The position numbers were made by a program, and so were the translations under genes. The notes under the pieces are model-generated. The model worked only from the letters and a program-made list of their open reading frames with translations, was not told the DNA's origin and did no database searches. Below are positions 61,930 through 64,000 of a stretch of DNA of 64,000 bases, one piece after another. Location of the stretch: contig NZ_JAZHRU010000001.1 in the NCBI RefSeq assembly GCF_036924525.1, positions 1,083,001-1,147,000 on the forward strand, read 5' to 3'. This DNA is from Bradyrhizobium sp. AZCC 1719. Its GTDB lineage: Bacteria; Pseudomonadota; Alphaproteobacteria; Rhizobiales; Xanthobacteraceae. The number at the start of each line of letters is the position of its first letter. The stretch's first letter is position 1.

Positions 61930-62970
61930 TTGATCAAGCCATGGATCTTTGAATTCATGCAGGCCCCGAACCTGAGCGACGGGGAGACCCTGCCCAGCAC
62001 CGTCACTGCCGTGTTCGACGAAGGTTACGCGCATTGGCTCGAAGTCGAAAAGCTGGGGTTCGAAGGAATATTCTTTAGCGAACATCACTTCGGTCAATCA
62101 TATAGCCCCTCTCCCAACCTGTTGATCGCAGCCATTTCTCGCCACACGACCCGGCTGCGGCTGGGAACGATGGGAATGGTCGTGCCGCTCTATGAGCCAT
62201 GGCGCATCATCGAAGAACTGACGATGCTCGATCACCTGACAAAGGGACGCCTCGAGATCGGCTTTGCAGCCGGCGTGCCGCAGGAGCTGGCGCGGATAGG
62301 TTTAGGGATAGAGGAAGCCCGCGAGCGCTTCAAGGAGGCTTTGGAAATACTCGACGCCGCCCTCGTGAACCACGTCATCAGCCACAGCGGAAAGTATTGG
62401 AAATTCGAAAACCTCAGCCTGATGCCGAACGTCTTCCTGCAGCCGTCTCCGCCAAAATGGACAACCGTCGTAAGTACCGGATCCGCGCAGAAATCCGCTC
62501 AAAGGCGATCCAAGATCTGCACCGGCTTCGAATCCGTCGCTCGCATATCGGAAATTTTTGACGTGTATCGCGCGGCGTCTGCCAAACTGGGATTTCCGGC
62601 AGGGCCCGATCAACTCGCAATCCGGCGCAATGTCTCCATTTCATACGATGCGGCTGAGGCGCGCGAGGAATCCCGTGCCGCGAAGGCGGCGACACTGAAA
62701 GTTGTGGCGGGCGATCCGCGCGTTGTCCAAGGCACATCCTCATTGCTCGACGCGCCGAGGGCTGGCGCCGGATTTTCACTGCATGACGACGACTACATCG
62801 CCGGCACGCCGGCGCAGGTCGCTGAACAAATCATCGATCAATGCCGCAAATGCGGCGCGGGCCATTTTCTCGCGATGCTCGGCAGGAGCTTTACGCCGCG
62901 TCGCCGGGAAACGCTTGCTCTCTTCGGCGAGGAGGTAATCCCCCAATTGCGACGCGCTGAGATCGCTTGA
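61930..62970 (+). CDS. LLM class flavin-dependent oxidoreductase
   Basis: A luciferase-like monooxygenase of 346 residues. GFEGIFFSEHHFGQSYSPSPNLLIAAISRHTTRLRLGTMGMVVPLYEPWRIIEELTMLDHLTKGRLEIGFAAGVPQELARIGL holds the conserved EHH and the TIM-barrel strands. GTPAQVAEQIIDQCRKCGAGHFLAM closes the fold. It uses reduced flavin and O2 to oxidise an unknown substrate; the FMN reductase two genes on can supply FMNH2. The start is TTG at 61930, set by GGGAGA 6 nt upstream. Confidence 0.92.
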   Translation: MIKPWIFEFMQAPNLSDGETLPSTVTAVFDEGYAHWLEVEKLGFEGIFFSEHHFGQSYSPSPNLLIAAISRHTTRLRLGTMGMVVPLYEPWRIIEELTMLDHLTKGRLEIGFAAGVPQELARIGLGIEEARERFKEALEILDAALVNHVISHSGKYWKFENLSLMPNVFLQPSPPKWTTVVSTGSAQKSAQRRSKICTGFESVARISEIFDVYRAASAKLGFPAGPDQLAIRRNVSISYDAAEAREESRAAKAATLKVVAGDPRVVQGTSSLLDAPRAGAGFSLHDDDYIAGTPAQVAEQIIDQCRKCGAGHFLAMLGRSFTPRRRETLALFGEEVIPQLRRAEIA

Positions 62971-62992
62971 TGCGAGCCAGCGCAGTGTCTTC

Positions 62993-63074
62993 GTAGGGTG
63001 GGCCAAGCGGAGCGTGCCCACCGCTCACGAGCGGTGCGTGTTGTGGTGGGCACGCTCCGCTTGGCCCACCCTAC
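62993..63074. repeat. Perfect 30-bp inverted repeat, 'GTAGGGTGGGC' family
   Basis: The arms at 62993-63022 and 63045-63074 are perfect 30-nt reverse complements with a 22-nt loop. The element lies between two genes that otherwise look like one operon and may affect message stability or polarity. Same family as 13014-13105 and 38583-38673. Confidence 0.92.
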
Positions 63075-63144
63075 GCAGCTACGCAGGTCGCCCGATTGGA
63101 TCGGGCGAGCATTTCGGCTTGCGGCACAACAACTGGAGCGAAGC

Positions 63145-63759
63145 ATGATTGAGGATAAGCCTCTTATTCTCGGGATCGGAGGCACGCCACGGCGCGGGTC
63201 ATCGTCCGAACGCGCGCTCATGATCAGCCTCAAGGCCGCCGAGGATGAAGGCGCAAGAACCCTGCTTCTGTCCGGCGCAGAACTGCTTCTGCCGATGTAT
63301 ATGCCCGGACAGCAACAGTCCGATCAGGCTTCGCGTCTCCTGGCCGCGCTTCGTGCCTGCCACGGCATTATCATTTCGTCGCCTGCCTACCACGGATCGA
63401 TATCCGGACTGATAAAGAACGCGCTCGACTACGCGGAAGAACTCAGAACGGATACACGCGCCTACCTGGATGGAATTCCCGTTGGCTGCATCGCCTGTGC
63501 TGGCGGCTGGCAGGCGGTTGGGCAAACATTAGCCGCGCTTCGGACGGTTGCTCATTCCCTCAGAGGTTGGCCCACGCCGCTTGGTGCAATGTTGAACACA
63601 TCCAGCGCGCTGTTCGACGCCGAGGGAAATTGCACCGATGCGGCAACCAGACGTCAGCTTGAGACGGTGGGGCAGCAGGTGATCGATTTCGTGCGCATGC
63701 AATCTCGCGGCAGATTGGGAGCGCACTCCTTTTCGACAGACACGATGGTCCAACCGTAG
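63145..63759 (+). CDS. NADPH-dependent FMN reductase
   Basis: A flavodoxin-like reductase of 204 residues. ILGIGGTPRRGSSSERAL is the FMN-phosphate loop (about 8-25), and GIIISSPAYHGSISGLIKNALDYAEEL is the signature of the SsuE/NADPH-FMN reductase family. It should supply reduced FMN to the upstream monooxygenase. GGAG lies 7 nt before the ATG at 63145. The C-terminus is longer than needed for the core fold (about 20 extra residues). Confidence 0.9.
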   Translation: MIEDKPLILGIGGTPRRGSSSERALMISLKAAEDEGARTLLLSGAELLLPMYMPGQQQSDQASRLLAALRACHGIIISSPAYHGSISGLIKNALDYAEELRTDTRAYLDGIPVGCIACAGGWQAVGQTLAALRTVAHSLRGWPTPLGAMLNTSSALFDAEGNCTDAATRRQLETVGQQVIDFVRMQSRGRLGAHSFSTDTMVQP

Positions 63760-63789
63760 CGCCCGCTCGCGGCCAGGAAGGAGTTTGAC

Positions 63790-64000
63790 GTGGTATTCGA
63801 AACGATAAAGCTCGAAATCGATGCCGTTGACACGGTCATAAAAGTCATCGGGAGGGGTCCGGCCGTCCTGGCGCTCCACGGAGCGGCAACGATCGAGGGG
63901 CAAGAATGGGCGCGCGGTTTGGCCGACAGGTTTCGGATCTATCTGCCATTCCACCCCGGCTTCGGCGAAAGCGGACCTGCGCCGCATATCTGCGGGATGC
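63790..64000 (+). CDS. Alpha/beta hydrolase, N-terminal part
   Basis: The first 70 residues are visible before the window ends. VIGRGPAVLALHGAATIEGQEWARGLADRFRIYLPFHPGFGESG shows the oxyanion-hole HG motif and the following strand of the alpha/beta hydrolase fold. The start is GTG at 63790 with AAGGAG 7 nt upstream. It is third in the NodD-like-controlled operon. The nucleophile elbow lies outside the window. Confidence 0.8.
   Translation, partial: MVFETIKLEIDAVDTVIKVIGRGPAVLALHGAATIEGQEWARGLADRFRIYLPFHPGFGESGPAPHICGM

Overview
The window looks like a chromosomal segment of a Bradyrhizobium-type alphaproteobacterium (order Hyphomicrobiales). The basis is the high G+C, a class I lysyl-tRNA synthetase, a PEP-CTERM protein with the PEPxxWA signature, a NodD-type regulator, and many short palindromic intergenic repeats. 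I see no tRNA, rRNA, CRISPR array, integrase or transposase. Genus assignment is inference from recognition, not from a search.

Layout. 1-2340: start of an acyl-CoA dehydrogenase, an NTF2-like protein, and a divergent PadR regulator with two clear operators. 2390-6812: a 1125-residue membrane-anchored Sel1-repeat (PodJ-like) protein and a ClpP-fold periplasmic protein. 7092-13000: a TauE/SafE exporter coupled to a TIGR02186 protein, an NRAMP-related transporter lacking the usual TM6 residues, a metallo-beta-lactamase-fold hydrolase, an EamA exporter and a divergent LysR. 13128-22297: the four-gene 'ligase-associated DNA damage response' set (phosphoesterase and helicase on minus, exonuclease and ATP-dependent ligase on plus), split by a branched-chain-type substrate-binding protein and a TPR methyltransferase. 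Both the helicase and ligase genes contain in-frame palindromic repeats. 22394-33241: housekeeping and small operons (DUF6460, MBL hydrolase, MATE, pyrD-DUF952, an S24 repressor with its nucleophile replaced plus a Mug-like glycosylase, class II aldolase, lysK, solute-binding protein, SCO).

33526-44797: accessory metabolism (FAD dehydrogenase, RidA, PhaC-like hydrolase, VOC protein, orphan VapB, amidase, UPF0158 pair, AmpC-like hydrolase), interrupted by a 1.3-kb block made almost wholly of repeats. 45152-50441: a five-gene dipeptide/oligopeptide ABC transporter operon. 50647-53901: a large SARP/BTAD-AAA-TPR regulator. 54310-60837: a PEP-CTERM protein, a DadA-type dehydrogenase, and a compact type I secretion cassette (small Gly/Ala/Ser/Leu-rich protein, ABC exporter, HlyD adaptor, and a second low-complexity protein) with no RTX repeats. 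60877-64000: a NodD-like LysR regulator divergent from a luciferase-like flavin monooxygenase, an NADPH-FMN reductase and an alpha/beta hydrolase, with a sequence between them that aligns in register with the rhizobial nod box.

The most notable points are the NodD-like/nod-box arrangement over a catabolic-looking flavin operon, the non-RTX type I secretion cassette, the in-frame repeat insertions in two functionally linked DNA-repair genes, and the S24 repressor with Ala at the catalytic Ser position.
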